From: JASEHD01 sp964471945
GTDB lineage: Bacteria > Bacteroidota > Ignavibacteria > UBA10030 > SZUA-254
Assembly: GCA_964471945.1 (NCBI GenBank)
Contig: CAYYIJ010000028.1
Coordinates: 1-24,461 of the forward strand
Direction: 5' to 3'
Length of the DNA: 24,461 nt
The first letter of the stretch is position 1. Every line of letters starts with the position of its first letter. The notes beneath the pieces are model-generated. The model made no database searches, had not been told where the DNA came from, and saw only the letters and a program-made list of their open reading frames with translations. Shown here in pieces: positions 1-8,846 of the stretch. A program made the position numbers and the translations under genes.

Positions 1-25
1 ATATACGATTTTCTATTAAAGAATC

Positions 26-54
26 AAATGCTCCCTATCGGAGCAGGAGCATTT
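26..54 (-). terminator. Candidate intrinsic terminator overlapping the end of the first T9SS gene
   Basis: A perfect 9-bp stem (AAATGCTCC at 26-34, GGAGCATTT at 46-54) encloses an 11-nt loop. Read on the minus strand, the stem straddles the last codons and stop of the gene ending at 35 and is followed by T-rich but interrupted sequence (TTTGATTCTTT). The position fits a terminator for the two-gene T9SS unit. The lack of an unbroken T run lowers confidence. Confidence 0.45.
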
Positions 55-1759
55 TTATCATTTTAGTAAATTTTCCATCATTTAGCCTACATAGATATAC
101 TCCACTTGGTAGCCGTGCAGCATCCCACTCCATCGATTTGTATCCCGCCTCCTGCATCTCATCAACAAGTGTTGCAACTTCTTGACCAAGTAGGTTGTAC
201 ACTTTCAAAGTTACCCATCTAGCTTCTGGCATCTGGTATCTGATTTCTGTAGATGGATTGAATGGATTTGGGTAGTTTTGCTCAAGAGTAAAATGAGTCG
301 GGTTTTCATTCATCCCACTCATTTCATCACTTGGCGGTAGTGGTGGGAGCTCATCTATCATAAATCTTGGTCTTGGCTTTGTCAGACTCACAACTAATGT
401 TGATGATAATATCAACTGCCCGGATTGATTTGTTTTTACCCAGTATGCTTTCCCAGGATGTATCGTATCTGCAATTATATATGTTGTTCCATTATATTCA
501 AAGTAATTTGATATCACTATACTACTGGGATTTTCAACAATATTACCGACATCTACAGGATGAGTAATTGATCCAATCATATTCCAGCCAGATGAAACGT
601 CTATCGAATCTTCTTCAATTGGATAGCCATAAATATCTATCGTTTGTGCCCCACTAAATTTCACCCAGTAACCAATTCCCCTTCCAAGTGTATCACGAAT
701 AACATAAGAACTGTTGTAGGAAAATGCGTCCGATGTTGCCGTAGGAAATAAATCGGTTTTTCTAATATCGGTGGTTACAGCCGATAACGAAATCATATTC
801 CAACCTCTATTAACCTTTATATTCTCTAGCATTATCATCTCCGATAATGGTCGCCGCCAGACTCCATAATTTGTTCCGGCGAAAAGATATTGACCGTTAC
901 GTACGAGGGTATTGATTAACGAATAATCTGGAAGAGTTATTCCGGTACTTACATTCTTCCAGTTCTGAGAAACAATTTTCGTAACGTAAATCGTAGAATT
1001 CCAGACAGCGAAGAGATTGTCGCCTAATAGAAGCAGAGCGAAAATAATGTTATTTCCCGGAGAAAATTTTTCCCAGTTCACTCCGTGATTTGTAGAACGG
1101 TACACACCAGAACTCGTACCAGTGAAGACCAACGAATCCCTTTTCACAAGCGAATAGACATATGCATTTCCCCAACCCGTAGTCATTGAGTGCCAAGTTT
1201 CCCCATTATCGGTTGTGTAAAACAATTGATTTTCTTTTGCCGCATAAAGCGTCATTTCATCGGCATACAATAAATATGGTCGCCAACCAAATATAGAATC
1301 AGATGGAACACGACTCCAATTAACTCCCCAATCATCAGAACGATAAAGCATTCCATCGGGATTTGTGAAAATGTATCTATTACTTTGTAGAATTGATCCA
1401 ACACCGTAATATGCCGATAAGACTGTCGTCCAAGTATTTCCATTATCATTAGAACGGGCTACTGCTGGCCGGGGACGGTCGCAAAAAGTACACATCCAAT
1501 GTCCACCCACAAGAATCGTATCGCTTATCGTTTCAATAGTAGAAACGTAATAAACGTTAGTATTTCCAAGTGTGACCCAGTGATTTCCATAATCAGTAGA
1601 ACGATATATCAATTCAGGACTACCTACAAGTAAAGCATTATCTTGTTCATGCATTACTGGCACCCATCTTGTCAGACGAACATGTGACCACTTTGGATAA
1701 CAGTAATTTTGCAGAGTAATAATAATGAATACGATAATTGATACATTTGTTATTATCAT
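35..1759 (-). CDS. Secreted Asp-box (BNR/Ycf48-like) protein with T9SS type A sorting domain
   Basis: A 574-residue exported protein. A hydrophobic segment at residues 5-17 acts as signal peptide. Five Asp-box-like motifs (S/T-x-D/N-x-G-x-x-W) lie at about 54-61, 103-110, 141-148, 182-189 and 222-229, mostly about 40 residues apart, as in sialidase/Ycf48-type beta-propeller repeats. Residues about 315-460 hold two 'GWNMI...YWVK' modules. The last ~85 residues are a T9SS sorting domain starting at LEQNYPNPFNPST and ending KMIKMLLLR. By family knowledge the protein crosses the outer membrane through T9SS and loses this domain. The start has a GAGGT ribosome site 7 nt upstream. It lies 16 bp downstream of the other T9SS gene, so the two are probably co-transcribed. 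The substrate is unknown; an enzymatic sialidase role is not supported, because no catalytic residues are recognisable. Confidence 0.85.
   Translation of the reverse strand: MIITNVSIIVFIIITLQNYCYPKWSHVRLTRWVPVMHEQDNALLVGSPELIYRSTDYGNHWVTLGNTNVYYVSTIETISDTILVGGHWMCTFCDRPRPAVARSNDNGNTWTTVLSAYYGVGSILQSNRYIFTNPDGMLYRSDDWGVNWSRVPSDSIFGWRPYLLYADEMTLYAAKENQLFYTTDNGETWHSMTTGWGNAYVYSLVKRDSLVFTGTSSGVYRSTNHGVNWEKFSPGNNIIFALLLLGDNLFAVWNSTIYVTKIVSQNWKNVSTGITLPDYSLINTLVRNGQYLFAGTNYGVWRRPLSEMIMLENIKVNRGWNMISLSAVTTDIRKTDLFPTATSDAFSYNSSYVIRDTLGRGIGYWVKFSGAQTIDIYGYPIEEDSIDVSSGWNMIGSITHPVDVGNIVENPSSIVISNYFEYNGTTYIIADTIHPGKAYWVKTNQSGQLILSSTLVVSLTKPRPRFMIDELPPLPPSDEMSGMNENPTHFTLEQNYPNPFNPSTEIRYQMPEARWVTLKVYNLLGQEVATLVDEMQEAGYKSMEWDAARLPSGVYLCRLNDGKFTKMIKMLLLR
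96..244. repeat. 149-bp direct repeat, copy 1 (sorting-domain DNA)
   Basis: This block is repeated at 1837-1985 in the same orientation, at a constant offset of 1741, with only three mismatches by my reading. It encodes the central part of the T9SS sorting domain, from RYQMPE to LPSGVY. Flanking DNA on both sides diverges sharply although the protein domain continues, so the identity is local and recent. Confidence 0.9.
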
Positions 1760-1775
1760 ATTAACCTCATTTATT

Positions 1776-4700
1776 TTATTGAATAAAAACCATTTTCCTG
1801 AATCCAGTAAATTTTCCAGTAGTTAATTTATAGAAGTATACTCCACTTGGTAGCCGTGCAGCATCCCACTCCACCGATTTGTATCCCGCCTCCTGCATCT
1901 CATCAACAAGTGTTGCAACTTCTTGACCAAGTAGGTTGTACACTTTCAAAGTTACCCATCTGGTTTCTGGCATCTGGTATCTGATATATGTCGTTGGGTT
2001 GAAAGGATTGGGATAATTTTGTTCAAGTGCAAAATATTTCGGAATAGCTGGATCGTTCACAAGCGCTATCGACAACTCCGATTGATTATTGACACTCACG
2101 CTTCCTTTGCCTTCCATGACGCAGAGTATCTTACCATTCTGTATTAAAGTAAATGCACGATCGGTTGGTTTAACAATTTCCCATTGAACAGTTACAGGAA
2201 ATTTCTCACTTGTTATCTGTATGGGATATTCATATATATTTTTATTATCTAAATCAGAAGGGTATGATGCAACCATTCCTCTGGTATGTTTAAATCTTGC
2301 ATCGAATGAAGGCATAGGTGGGGGTAGTTCATCAGTATAGATTGATTGTTCTTTTATGATATTCTCATCACCAAAAAATAAAACTTGTTGATAGCGAGTT
2401 GTTTGATCTCGTATTATTAATTTATTCAGCCCTGCATAATCTGGTCCAATTAATTTTGTTAGTGAAGGTGATGAGCGCAGTCGTAAAGTACCTGCTGTAT
2501 TCACCTTTACCCAGTATCCACGGCATGGTTCTAATACGTTGGATATTTTATATTCACCATCATATTTAAAGTAATGAGAGATAACCATATTTGGTGTACT
2601 TTGCTCGATAGTGTTAATCGAAACTGGTTTGGTAATTGTGCCTATCATGTTCCAACCAGATCTAACTGTATCATAGCGATCGTAAACAGGAAATCCGGGG
2701 ACTCCTGCATACGAATACTTCCGAAATCTTTGCCAAAAAGCTAAACCATTTTCTAATAATCTAAATGAAATATATACACCAGTATATTTAAAAGGATCAC
2801 TCATCCCATTCGGAAAAATTGTTTTTGGGTCCATTGCCCCGGGTCTATCCGTGCAAATGGAAAGTAGATGCCATCCTTCATTAACGTAAAGTGCCACACC
2901 AGGATAAAACTTAACACACCAATTTTCTTGTGGTTTGGTTTCTAAAGGAGATCCATTCCTATTGAGGAAAACATATCCCGGTTCTGTTCCACTTAGCTCA
3001 CTTGAATCTTGCTGCATACCAATCAATGCTTTTTTATCCAATTCGTGATAACCCAAATTATCATATTGAAATTCAATTGTACCATCACATCTATTCAACA
3101 CAACACGAAAAGTATTAACATCAGGAACGATATCCAACTCCTTGAAAACGCCGAGTGAATCCCATTCAACAATAAATAAACAACTATCTCCAGCATTGCC
3201 ATATCTAACATCACCAAATGTTTGTGGTATAATCCCGGTATCGGCAAGAACTAAATTTGTCCAAAGTGGTGCGATGAAGTTCGGAGGCATTTTATTAGCA
3301 TTTACGATATCCCATTTTCCATGGTGCTGTTGCATCGGAAAATCCCATTTTGACGTGTAATAACCATTTGCATTGACATCTATTGTGTCGGTTGGACTTT
3401 TCGAAAGAGCTATAGCACCGTTTACACCAATCCATGCGTAACGTACAGTATCGCCAAAGAACTGGAAATGTCCGCCTATATCAAATGGTCCGGCGGTGCC
3501 ATCATCTTGTGGTATTCCACTGCTACTGGGTGGATTAAAGAATGAAGCATATAGTATTTCAGTTCCTGAGCCACTAATGTTTTTTGTTGTACATACGTAA
3601 CCCGTATCTATCCAGTAATATGGATTAAAGAATTTAAAAACTTTATAAGAATATGTAGCACTTGTTTGCCAAAGTCCTTGATTATCTCGTGCGGTAACCC
3701 GGTATCTCACAATTCTATCTTTTGGTAGTTCCGGAAAAGTACCACACCACATGTCACTAAAACCTGTATATAGCATTGGAATTTCAATCAAAGGACCGAA
3801 TAATGGCTCATCTACGTTAATCTTTGCTATAGCATATTCAATATAAGCGGCTGCCACACCAGCACTTTCCGGATTTGCATAATTACAGTCAAAAATCTCT
3901 ACACAGATATCCCTTGGCTCGGTTGAAAAAGTGTGTCCTAAATTTTCAATCGGAATTATCGTAGGAGGTACATTTGAATCTGTTGTCATCGAAAACCACC
4001 ATGCAAGTGCGGATGAATACCTTGGATCATCAACAAAAGGACCACGGGCGACCCAACCTTTTTTCACCGAGTCGACTGGAAAACCGGCACAATTCCCTGC
4101 TCCACGATCATGCTCATAAAACTTCCAAAATCTTGAGGGCCAATGCGGATCATTAATACTTACAGGTCCATCAGATCCGCCTGCCAACCATTCTGTTCTC
4201 TCATCGGGCATGAATGTGTAAGGAACTCGCATTGTTACGAAAAAAACGTCTCCTTTATTCACAGGAAAGTTGTACCCATAAATATTAAAGGAGAAAACAT
4301 TTAAACCCGGTTTGATCTTAAACCAGATTCCACCATCTATCCAAAGTTCTTCACCAAGTGGGTCAAACGTTGTAAGCCCATAAGGAGCTGTCGAGATCCA
4401 ATTTGTATCAGTAGCTTCATCTCGATATGGTGATATACCTTGATCATAGTCGTTTGTATTAATGTAATATCCCCAATTCATACATGGTGGTGGATATGGA
4501 GAGGATCCGGGACCTCTACCTTTATTAATATTAGATTTGAAAACTCGTATCCTTACTAATGAATCTCTAGCGCCTATGTAATTGGACATGAACCAATACA
4601 TAGTGTCAATGGTTCCAGATGCAGGTGCAATGTACCACATTGCCATAACATCTAAGTGATATGCTCCAAAGTTTACAGTTACTGGGAAATGTTCACCGTC

Positions 4701-4889
4701 GAATCCCCAAACATAATTCACAGGGCAGTCAGAGAGTTGTTTGTTTAAGTTTAGAGAACCACGGATAACGTCAATTGCATTTTCATTTTTCCCAAGCATT
4801 ATAACTTCATTGTTGGGATTTATAAGGAGATGTTCCTGTGCAACGGTGACGACTGTCGTTAGTAAGTAAAACAATATAATCTTTTTCAT
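1776..4889 (-). CDS. Large secreted multidomain protein with T9SS type A sorting domain
   Basis: A 1037-residue exported protein with an N-terminal signal peptide (about residues 1-18, ending TVVTVAQ). The first ~400 residues look like beta-rich extracellular sequence I do not recognise. A middle region (about 480-690) has 'FQFFGDT...IGVNG', 'FIAPLW', 'IVEWD' and 'GTIEFQY' segments that resemble nidogen-like (NIDO) domains. Two 'GWxxI...YWVK'-type modules follow, related to those in the neighbouring protein. The T9SS sorting domain starts at LEQNYPNPFNPTT and ends KMVFIQ. A GGGGATA ribosome site precedes the ATG. It is first in the minus-strand pair with the gene 16 bp downstream. By family knowledge it is secreted through T9SS and either anchored at the surface or released. 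The ligand or substrate cannot be told. Confidence 0.85.
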   Translation of the reverse strand: MKKIILFYLLTTVVTVAQEHLLINPNNEVIMLGKNENAIDVIRGSLNLNKQLSDCPVNYVWGFDGEHFPVTVNFGAYHLDVMAMWYIAPASGTIDTMYWFMSNYIGARDSLVRIRVFKSNINKGRGPGSSPYPPPCMNWGYYINTNDYDQGISPYRDEATDTNWISTAPYGLTTFDPLGEELWIDGGIWFKIKPGLNVFSFNIYGYNFPVNKGDVFFVTMRVPYTFMPDERTEWLAGGSDGPVSINDPHWPSRFWKFYEHDRGAGNCAGFPVDSVKKGWVARGPFVDDPRYSSALAWWFSMTTDSNVPPTIIPIENLGHTFSTEPRDICVEIFDCNYANPESAGVAAAYIEYAIAKINVDEPLFGPLIEIPMLYTGFSDMWCGTFPELPKDRIVRYRVTARDNQGLWQTSATYSYKVFKFFNPYYWIDTGYVCTTKNISGSGTEILYASFFNPPSSSGIPQDDGTAGPFDIGGHFQFFGDTVRYAWIGVNGAIALSKSPTDTIDVNANGYYTSKWDFPMQQHHGKWDIVNANKMPPNFIAPLWTNLVLADTGIIPQTFGDVRYGNAGDSCLFIVEWDSLGVFKELDIVPDVNTFRVVLNRCDGTIEFQYDNLGYHELDKKALIGMQQDSSELSGTEPGYVFLNRNGSPLETKPQENWCVKFYPGVALYVNEGWHLLSICTDRPGAMDPKTIFPNGMSDPFKYTGVYISFRLLENGLAFWQRFRKYSYAGVPGFPVYDRYDTVRSGWNMIGTITKPVSINTIEQSTPNMVISHYFKYDGEYKISNVLEPCRGYWVKVNTAGTLRLRSSPSLTKLIGPDYAGLNKLIIRDQTTRYQQVLFFGDENIIKEQSIYTDELPPPMPSFDARFKHTRGMVASYPSDLDNKNIYEYPIQITSEKFPVTVQWEIVKPTDRAFTLIQNGKILCVMEGKGSVSVNNQSELSIALVNDPAIPKYFALEQNYPNPFNPTTYIRYQMPETRWVTLKVYNLLGQEVATLVDEMQEAGYKSVEWDAARLPSGVYFYKLTTGKFTGFRKMVFIQ
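1837..1985. repeat. 149-bp direct repeat, copy 2 (sorting-domain DNA)
   Basis: Second copy of the block at 96-244, within the sorting domain of the larger T9SS protein. The three differences fall at the codon giving Ser-Met versus Ser-Val in the 'YKS(M/V)EWD' segment and at two bases near 'MPE(A/T)RW'. All other synonymous positions agree, which is more than protein-level selection would require. Confidence 0.9.
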
Positions 4890-4987
4890 AATATATCCCC
4901 TAGAAAAAGCTGTTCAGACTATTCGCTTATTGCATGTAATCTATGTAATATTTTCGATATTGTCAATTTCAACATAAAGTCAAAAGC

Positions 4988-5016
4988 TTGAATCTCACAC
5001 AATATTTTCTTAGATT
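4988..5016 (+). promoter_or_regulatory. Candidate promoter for the PorV/PorQ-family gene
   Basis: TTGAAT at 4988-4993 and TAGATT at 5011-5016 are separated by exactly 17 bp. The downstream box also partly fits the Bacteroidota -7 pattern TAnnTTTG (TAGATTGA). It lies 57 bp before the ATG at 5074, in the divergent intergenic region. In AT-rich DNA such matches arise by chance, so this is only a candidate. Confidence 0.35.
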
Positions 5017-5073
5017 GAATCCATAATTAATTGAAAAGAGTCAACGACTCGTAGAGATGAATTAAGGATATAA

Positions 5074-6009
5074 ATGAAAAGGTATCTTCTTTTAACAAGC
5101 GTTTTCCTAATATGCTCGAAAATTATCTTTGGGCAAGGGAATTCAACTTATGATTTTCTTCGGAACGATGTCGGGGCACGCTCTGCTGCACTTGGTGGCA
5201 GTTTTGTTACTTCAAGCGACGATCCAAATGTTATTTATTATAATCCCGCTGGAATAGCTACTCTAACTTCACCCACACTCTCTTTTGGTTACTATAGGCA
5301 AATACTCGACATAAATTCAGGATATTTGAGCTTTGGAACATTGATTCCAAATTTTGGTCATGTTGGTGCGGGAATTATTTATATGAACTATGGTGAATTT
5401 GAACGCACTGGCGAAGAGGGTTTAAAATTAGGAAAATTCGGCGCTGGTGAATTTGCATTTACCACAGGGTTTGCTGATGTATTATTAGAAAAAATGAATT
5501 ATGGTTTTAATTTTAAGTTTATTTATTCTTCTATTGCAGAAGTGCACTCAACCGCTGCTGCACTTGATTTCGGATTGCAATATTTTCTAATTCCAAACCA
5601 AGTTATTATTGGGGCGAGCTTATTGAATTTTGGTACTCAGATCGATCCTTACATCAATACACGAGAAAAGCTGCCGCTGGATATTAAGGTGGGTGCATCC
5701 ATCTATCCCAAGCACCTTCCCGCAGTTGTTATGATAAATTTCCATAAACTAAACGAAGATGAATTTCTCAACAAGCTCAAACAATTTTCGATTGGGGTAG
5801 AGTTCACCGCAAGTCCTATCGTCAAATTACGATTTGGATATAATAATGAACGGAGAAGTGAACTAAAGATTGAACACAGCGCTGGCTTAGCTGGTTTTTC
5901 TGTCGGTGTAGGATTTGCTAAAGATTTCTTATCAGTGGATTATGGTTATAATTCATTGGGGAAGATTGGGGCAACGCATAGAATAAGTTTGGGACTTCGA
6001 ACTGAATAA
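5074..6009 (+). CDS. PorV/PorQ family outer-membrane protein (T9SS-associated)
   Basis: A 311-residue protein with a signal peptide (residues 1 to about 20, ending IIFGQ). The start of the mature part, 'FLRNDVGARSAALGGSF...DDPNVIYYNPAGIA', is the signature of the PorV/PorQ/FadL-like beta-barrel family; alternating amphipathic strands and many G-F-x pairs continue to the C terminus. PorV shuttles T9SS substrates after outer-membrane passage, and PorQ belongs to the related surface machinery. Several stretches resemble PorQ, but I cannot separate the two reliably. AAGGATA lies just upstream of the ATG. It is divergent from two T9SS substrates, which fits a role in their export or attachment, but paralogues of this family are numerous in FCB genomes. 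Confidence 0.8.
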   Translation: MKRYLLLTSVFLICSKIIFGQGNSTYDFLRNDVGARSAALGGSFVTSSDDPNVIYYNPAGIATLTSPTLSFGYYRQILDINSGYLSFGTLIPNFGHVGAGIIYMNYGEFERTGEEGLKLGKFGAGEFAFTTGFADVLLEKMNYGFNFKFIYSSIAEVHSTAAALDFGLQYFLIPNQVIIGASLLNFGTQIDPYINTREKLPLDIKVGASIYPKHLPAVVMINFHKLNEDEFLNKLKQFSIGVEFTASPIVKLRFGYNNERRSELKIEHSAGLAGFSVGVGFAKDFLSVDYGYNSLGKIGATHRISLGLRTE

Positions 6010-6028
6010 GTATTAACCAAGAATACTT
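6008..6028. terminator. Weak hairpin between convergent genes
   Basis: AAGTATT (6008-6014) pairs with AATACTT (6022-6028) around a 7-nt loop. The stem overlaps the stop codons of both the PorV/PorQ-like gene and the convergent ZIP gene, which are only 3 bp apart. The stem is AT-rich with no clear T tract, so it may be a shared bidirectional terminator or coincidence. Confidence 0.3.
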
Positions 6029-6756
6029 TCCATCAATTGTTTACTGATGTAAAAAAGCAACATCCCACCAAAAACTATCAACGGAGTAATACGATTTGGG
6101 GAGCGATTTATTTCGGGAATCAAGTCGCTTGCACCAACATACATAGCTGCACCAGCAGACAATGCGAATGCTATCCCGACTGCTTTTTGGTTAACACTTG
6201 CTAATACGAAAACAAGTAGGATTCCAAGCATTGTGGCAACACCGATTGCGAGAGATGCAAAAAATGCTGTTTTCCTTGGGTGATTAGCAGATAGCATAAT
6301 CGAAGCTACAGTTAAACCTTCTGGTATTTTATGTAGAAGTACTGCGATGAAGATTAATAATCCGATGGAAAAGTTAAAATTCATCCCTGCAGAAATCGAG
6401 AAGCCGTCAAAGAAAGCATGAATGAATAATCCAGTGAACGCTGAGAAACTGGCTGTTTTCGAAACCATTATCTCATGGTGGGTTTCTTCACCGAAATGGA
6501 GGTGACCCACAATAGTATGTTCAAAGAAATGAATTAAACCAAAGCCGATAATTATGTAAATCGAGGCGACCCCTCCGAGTAATTCTAAGCTCTCAGGTAT
6601 TAGTTCAAAGATGACGAGTGCTAATATGAAACCAGCGCTCAGAGCAAGGAGATATTCCTGCACCTTTCGGGGCCACTCTTTTCGTAAAACAATCAGTGTG
6701 CCTCCGATTACCTCGGCAGTTGCTGCAATCAATCCGAAAAGAATTATCGTAAGCAT
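6013..6756 (-). CDS. ZIP family divalent metal transporter
   Basis: A 247-residue polytopic membrane protein with about eight hydrophobic segments. It should carry divalent cations (Zn, Fe or Mn) into the cytoplasm. The two metal-site helices are recognisable: HAFFDGFSI (H113, D117) and HKIPEGLTV (H142, E146). They are separated by ~28 residues and preceded by a His-rich loop, HLHFGEETHHE, at about 85-94. The first motif has Phe-Asp where many ZIPs have Pro-Glu, so metal preference is open. The start is supported by GAGGA 8 nt upstream. It follows the TPR gene by 11 bp and is probably co-transcribed with it. Confidence 0.9.
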   Translation of the reverse strand: MLTIILFGLIAATAEVIGGTLIVLRKEWPRKVQEYLLALSAGFILALVIFELIPESLELLGGVASIYIIIGFGLIHFFEHTIVGHLHFGEETHHEIMVSKTASFSAFTGLFIHAFFDGFSISAGMNFNFSIGLLIFIAVLLHKIPEGLTVASIMLSANHPRKTAFFASLAIGVATMLGILLVFVLASVNQKAVGIAFALSAGAAMYVGASDLIPEINRSPNRITPLIVFGGMLLFYISKQLMESILG

Positions 6757-6767
6757 ATCATCTTCCT

Positions 6768-7934
6768 CTATGATGATTTATATGGTGTTTTTAAATATTG
6801 TTTCGCCAGCTTGTGTGTATCTTGATAATCTTTCATATCCAAGATTTTTTTGTACTGCATAATAGCAAGATCACGTTTCCCTTGCAGATCATAAATCATG
6901 CCTATTTTCATATTCGTCATCACCATGTAACCGGATATCTCTTTTTTATCCAATGTGCGTGATAATTCATCCGATCGATAAAAGTATTTAAGAGCATCAT
7001 TGTATCGATTAGAATTCATCTCGAACAGGCCGAGGTAATAATTAGCTTCGCGTTCGGTACTATGATCATATCCAATTTGCTTATTCTTAGCACGGTCGAG
7101 AATCTGTGAGTATGTTCGCTGTAATTCACCCCAATTCCCTGTTGAAACACTGGCTCTACCTACGTATTTTTGAAATAGAGCATTGTTTGGAAATTGATTG
7201 TGAAGTTTTTTCGCTATATCAAATGCTTCGGAATGTCGGCTTTCAAAATATTGATCTGCTTGCATTAAGAAATATGTCGCTTCGATGTTTGCATATTTTG
7301 CTTTTTCAGATGCTTCCCGAAGTTGTGTGAGACCTTTAAGTTTATCACCTTCTGGAATTAGCAGCATCAATGGCTTCACTAATGGGTATTTTTCGGGTAT
7401 GATAGCTGCATAATAATTATAAATACCGATTCCAAGTAAAATGTCGTAATTATTCGGATTGAGTTTGTATGCTTTTTGGACAATAGGAAGTGCTTCTCTG
7501 CCACAGTTTGCTGCTTTCAACCAGTCCTCACGGTTACCGTACAATCGTCCTTGAAATCCAAGAGAGCCACCTTTAAAAAATAATCCAACTAAATCATTTT
7601 TATCTTTTTTTAATCTTTTTTCAGAAAGGTCGATTACTTTGTCCAACATTCGTATGAATTTATCGTCATAGCTCGTGTTTTCGAAATCACTCATTATTCG
7701 CCACCATTCTATCATCGCAAGGAAAAAGTAGCCCGCCGGGTGATCAGGATGTGAATAAATTACAGATTGAAATTCGGTCTTGGCACTATCGAAGGATAGA
7801 TTATAAACATATCTAATACCTTTAGAGATATGAGCTTCACTTGTAGAATCACCTGTCCATTGTGCTCGGCTCTCTATAGGAAATTGGATTACAAAGAATG
7901 TTAATAAAAATATTTTTCTTAGTATGGTGAACAT
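6768..7934 (-). CDS. Exported tetratricopeptide-repeat protein
   Basis: A 388-residue protein with a signal peptide (about residues 1-24, ending SRAQW). The rest is helical, with TPR-like helix pairs: 'DSAKTEFQSVIYSHPDHPAGYFFLAMIEW' style repeats near 55-80, 'EALPIVQKAYKLNPNNYDILLGIGIYNYY' near 150-175, and more at 290-385 ending 'DLAIMQYKKILDMKDY'. The sequence between repeats is irregular. It probably acts as a periplasmic or outer-membrane scaffold; no partner can be named. It lies just downstream of a hairpin terminator, so it needs its own promoter, and it is followed after 11 bp by the ZIP transporter. Confidence 0.75.
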   Translation of the reverse strand: MFTILRKIFLLTFFVIQFPIESRAQWTGDSTSEAHISKGIRYVYNLSFDSAKTEFQSVIYSHPDHPAGYFFLAMIEWWRIMSDFENTSYDDKFIRMLDKVIDLSEKRLKKDKNDLVGLFFKGGSLGFQGRLYGNREDWLKAANCGREALPIVQKAYKLNPNNYDILLGIGIYNYYAAIIPEKYPLVKPLMLLIPEGDKLKGLTQLREASEKAKYANIEATYFLMQADQYFESRHSEAFDIAKKLHNQFPNNALFQKYVGRASVSTGNWGELQRTYSQILDRAKNKQIGYDHSTEREANYYLGLFEMNSNRYNDALKYFYRSDELSRTLDKKEISGYMVMTNMKIGMIYDLQGKRDLAIMQYKKILDMKDYQDTHKLAKQYLKTPYKSS

Positions 7935-7949
7935 TCTGTTAAGATAATA

Positions 7950-7978
7950 AAAAGCCGACCATCAAATGATCGGCTTTT
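7950..7978 (-). terminator. Intrinsic terminator after the lipoprotein gene
   Basis: AAAAGCCGA (7950-7958) pairs with TCGGCTTTT (7970-7978), and the pairing continues inside with CAT/ATG around a 3-nt loop with one mismatch. Both outer arms are A/T runs, so the structure can work in both directions. On the minus strand it sits 22 bp past the stop of the lipoprotein gene ending at 8001 and is followed by TTTTTATT. It separates that gene from the TPR gene starting at 7934. Confidence 0.85.
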
Positions 7979-8000
7979 GTTTTGAATAAAAGAATATCGG

Positions 8001-8819
8001 TCATCTTTTTGCCCAAGCACCGGTGCCGGAGTTGTATGCGATTTTAATATCAACATAGCGATCTTTATTAGCTACTGTTCCCCCAGAACCTGTAACTTGG
8101 AAGCGAACATAATTTCCCTCTTCCATTTTAGCAAAGTAGACTTTGTTGGGTGTTATTATCAAGGCATCTTGTGAAAGCGTGGCTGGTACACTAACTTGAT
8201 CATCCATACTAAGAGAATTAGTAGGTTCAAGTTGGGAAACACGAAACGAGTCAATAGGTAATGTTGTTTCGTATTTATGTGGGCTTTTCAGGAGGATATC
8301 CCCAACTCTTCCGTCGATCCATAAATCAATATTATCTCTATTTGCATATTTAAAAGACCATCTTTGTCCTGTTGAAAATTGCAATCCAGAGACACTATCT
8401 GATTTAAATTCAAAAATTCTGATAGTTGAGAATCTTTGTGTAGGTCCCCACTGTATTGTTACTGCTTGGCTAACGTCATTATTCGTTTTAACTGATCGGA
8501 TTGAGAAGGTATAAATTGCACCATTGTTTAAATTACTTAATGTTGTATCTGTTTTAGTTTTTGTGACACGAACGTTCTTGATTGTATCAGTGCCAAGTGT
8601 TGCTAATATTCTATAACCCGCAAAATCATCAGTCTTAGCAGCAGGAGCTGCAGTCCAATATAACCTTACTTGTCCATCCATTGATAATGCTCTAAAATTC
8701 GTTGGTGGTGCAAATTCTTCGGGGGCAAGTACATCTTCTTTATCGCACCCAATGAAACCTATTGATATTGAAAAGATAATCAACAGAATTCCCAATAAAT
8801 GCCATTTTATTAAATTCAT
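8001..8819 (-). CDS. Lipoprotein with fibronectin type III-like domain
   Basis: A 272-residue predicted lipoprotein. The signal segment ends in a plausible lipobox, GFIGC, with the lipidated Cys at 25. It is followed by an acidic stretch (CDKEDVLAPEE), as in surface lipoproteins of Bacteroidota. Residues about 37-125 look like a fibronectin type III fold: 'PPTNFRALSMDGQVRLYW', 'FAGYRIL', 'GAIYTFSIRSV'. Residues 130-272 are beta-rich and unrecognised. A strong AAGGAG lies 8 nt upstream of the ATG. It lies 27 bp downstream of the glycyl-tRNA synthetase gene and ends at a terminator, so it is probably transcribed with that gene, though no functional link is evident. Confidence 0.75.
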   Translation of the reverse strand: MNLIKWHLLGILLIIFSISIGFIGCDKEDVLAPEEFAPPTNFRALSMDGQVRLYWTAAPAAKTDDFAGYRILATLGTDTIKNVRVTKTKTDTTLSNLNNGAIYTFSIRSVKTNNDVSQAVTIQWGPTQRFSTIRIFEFKSDSVSGLQFSTGQRWSFKYANRDNIDLWIDGRVGDILLKSPHKYETTLPIDSFRVSQLEPTNSLSMDDQVSVPATLSQDALIITPNKVYFAKMEEGNYVRFQVTGSGGTVANKDRYVDIKIAYNSGTGAWAKR

Positions 8820-8846
8820 TTAAAATCTCCTTAAAATGTTGTTGAA

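Noticed and set aside
1658..1673. TGGCACCCATCTTGT, resembling a sigma-54 promoter (TGGCAC...TTG)
   Set aside because: The -12 GC is GT here, and it lies on the plus strand inside, and antisense to, the T9SS gene, with no downstream plus-strand gene. Chance match.
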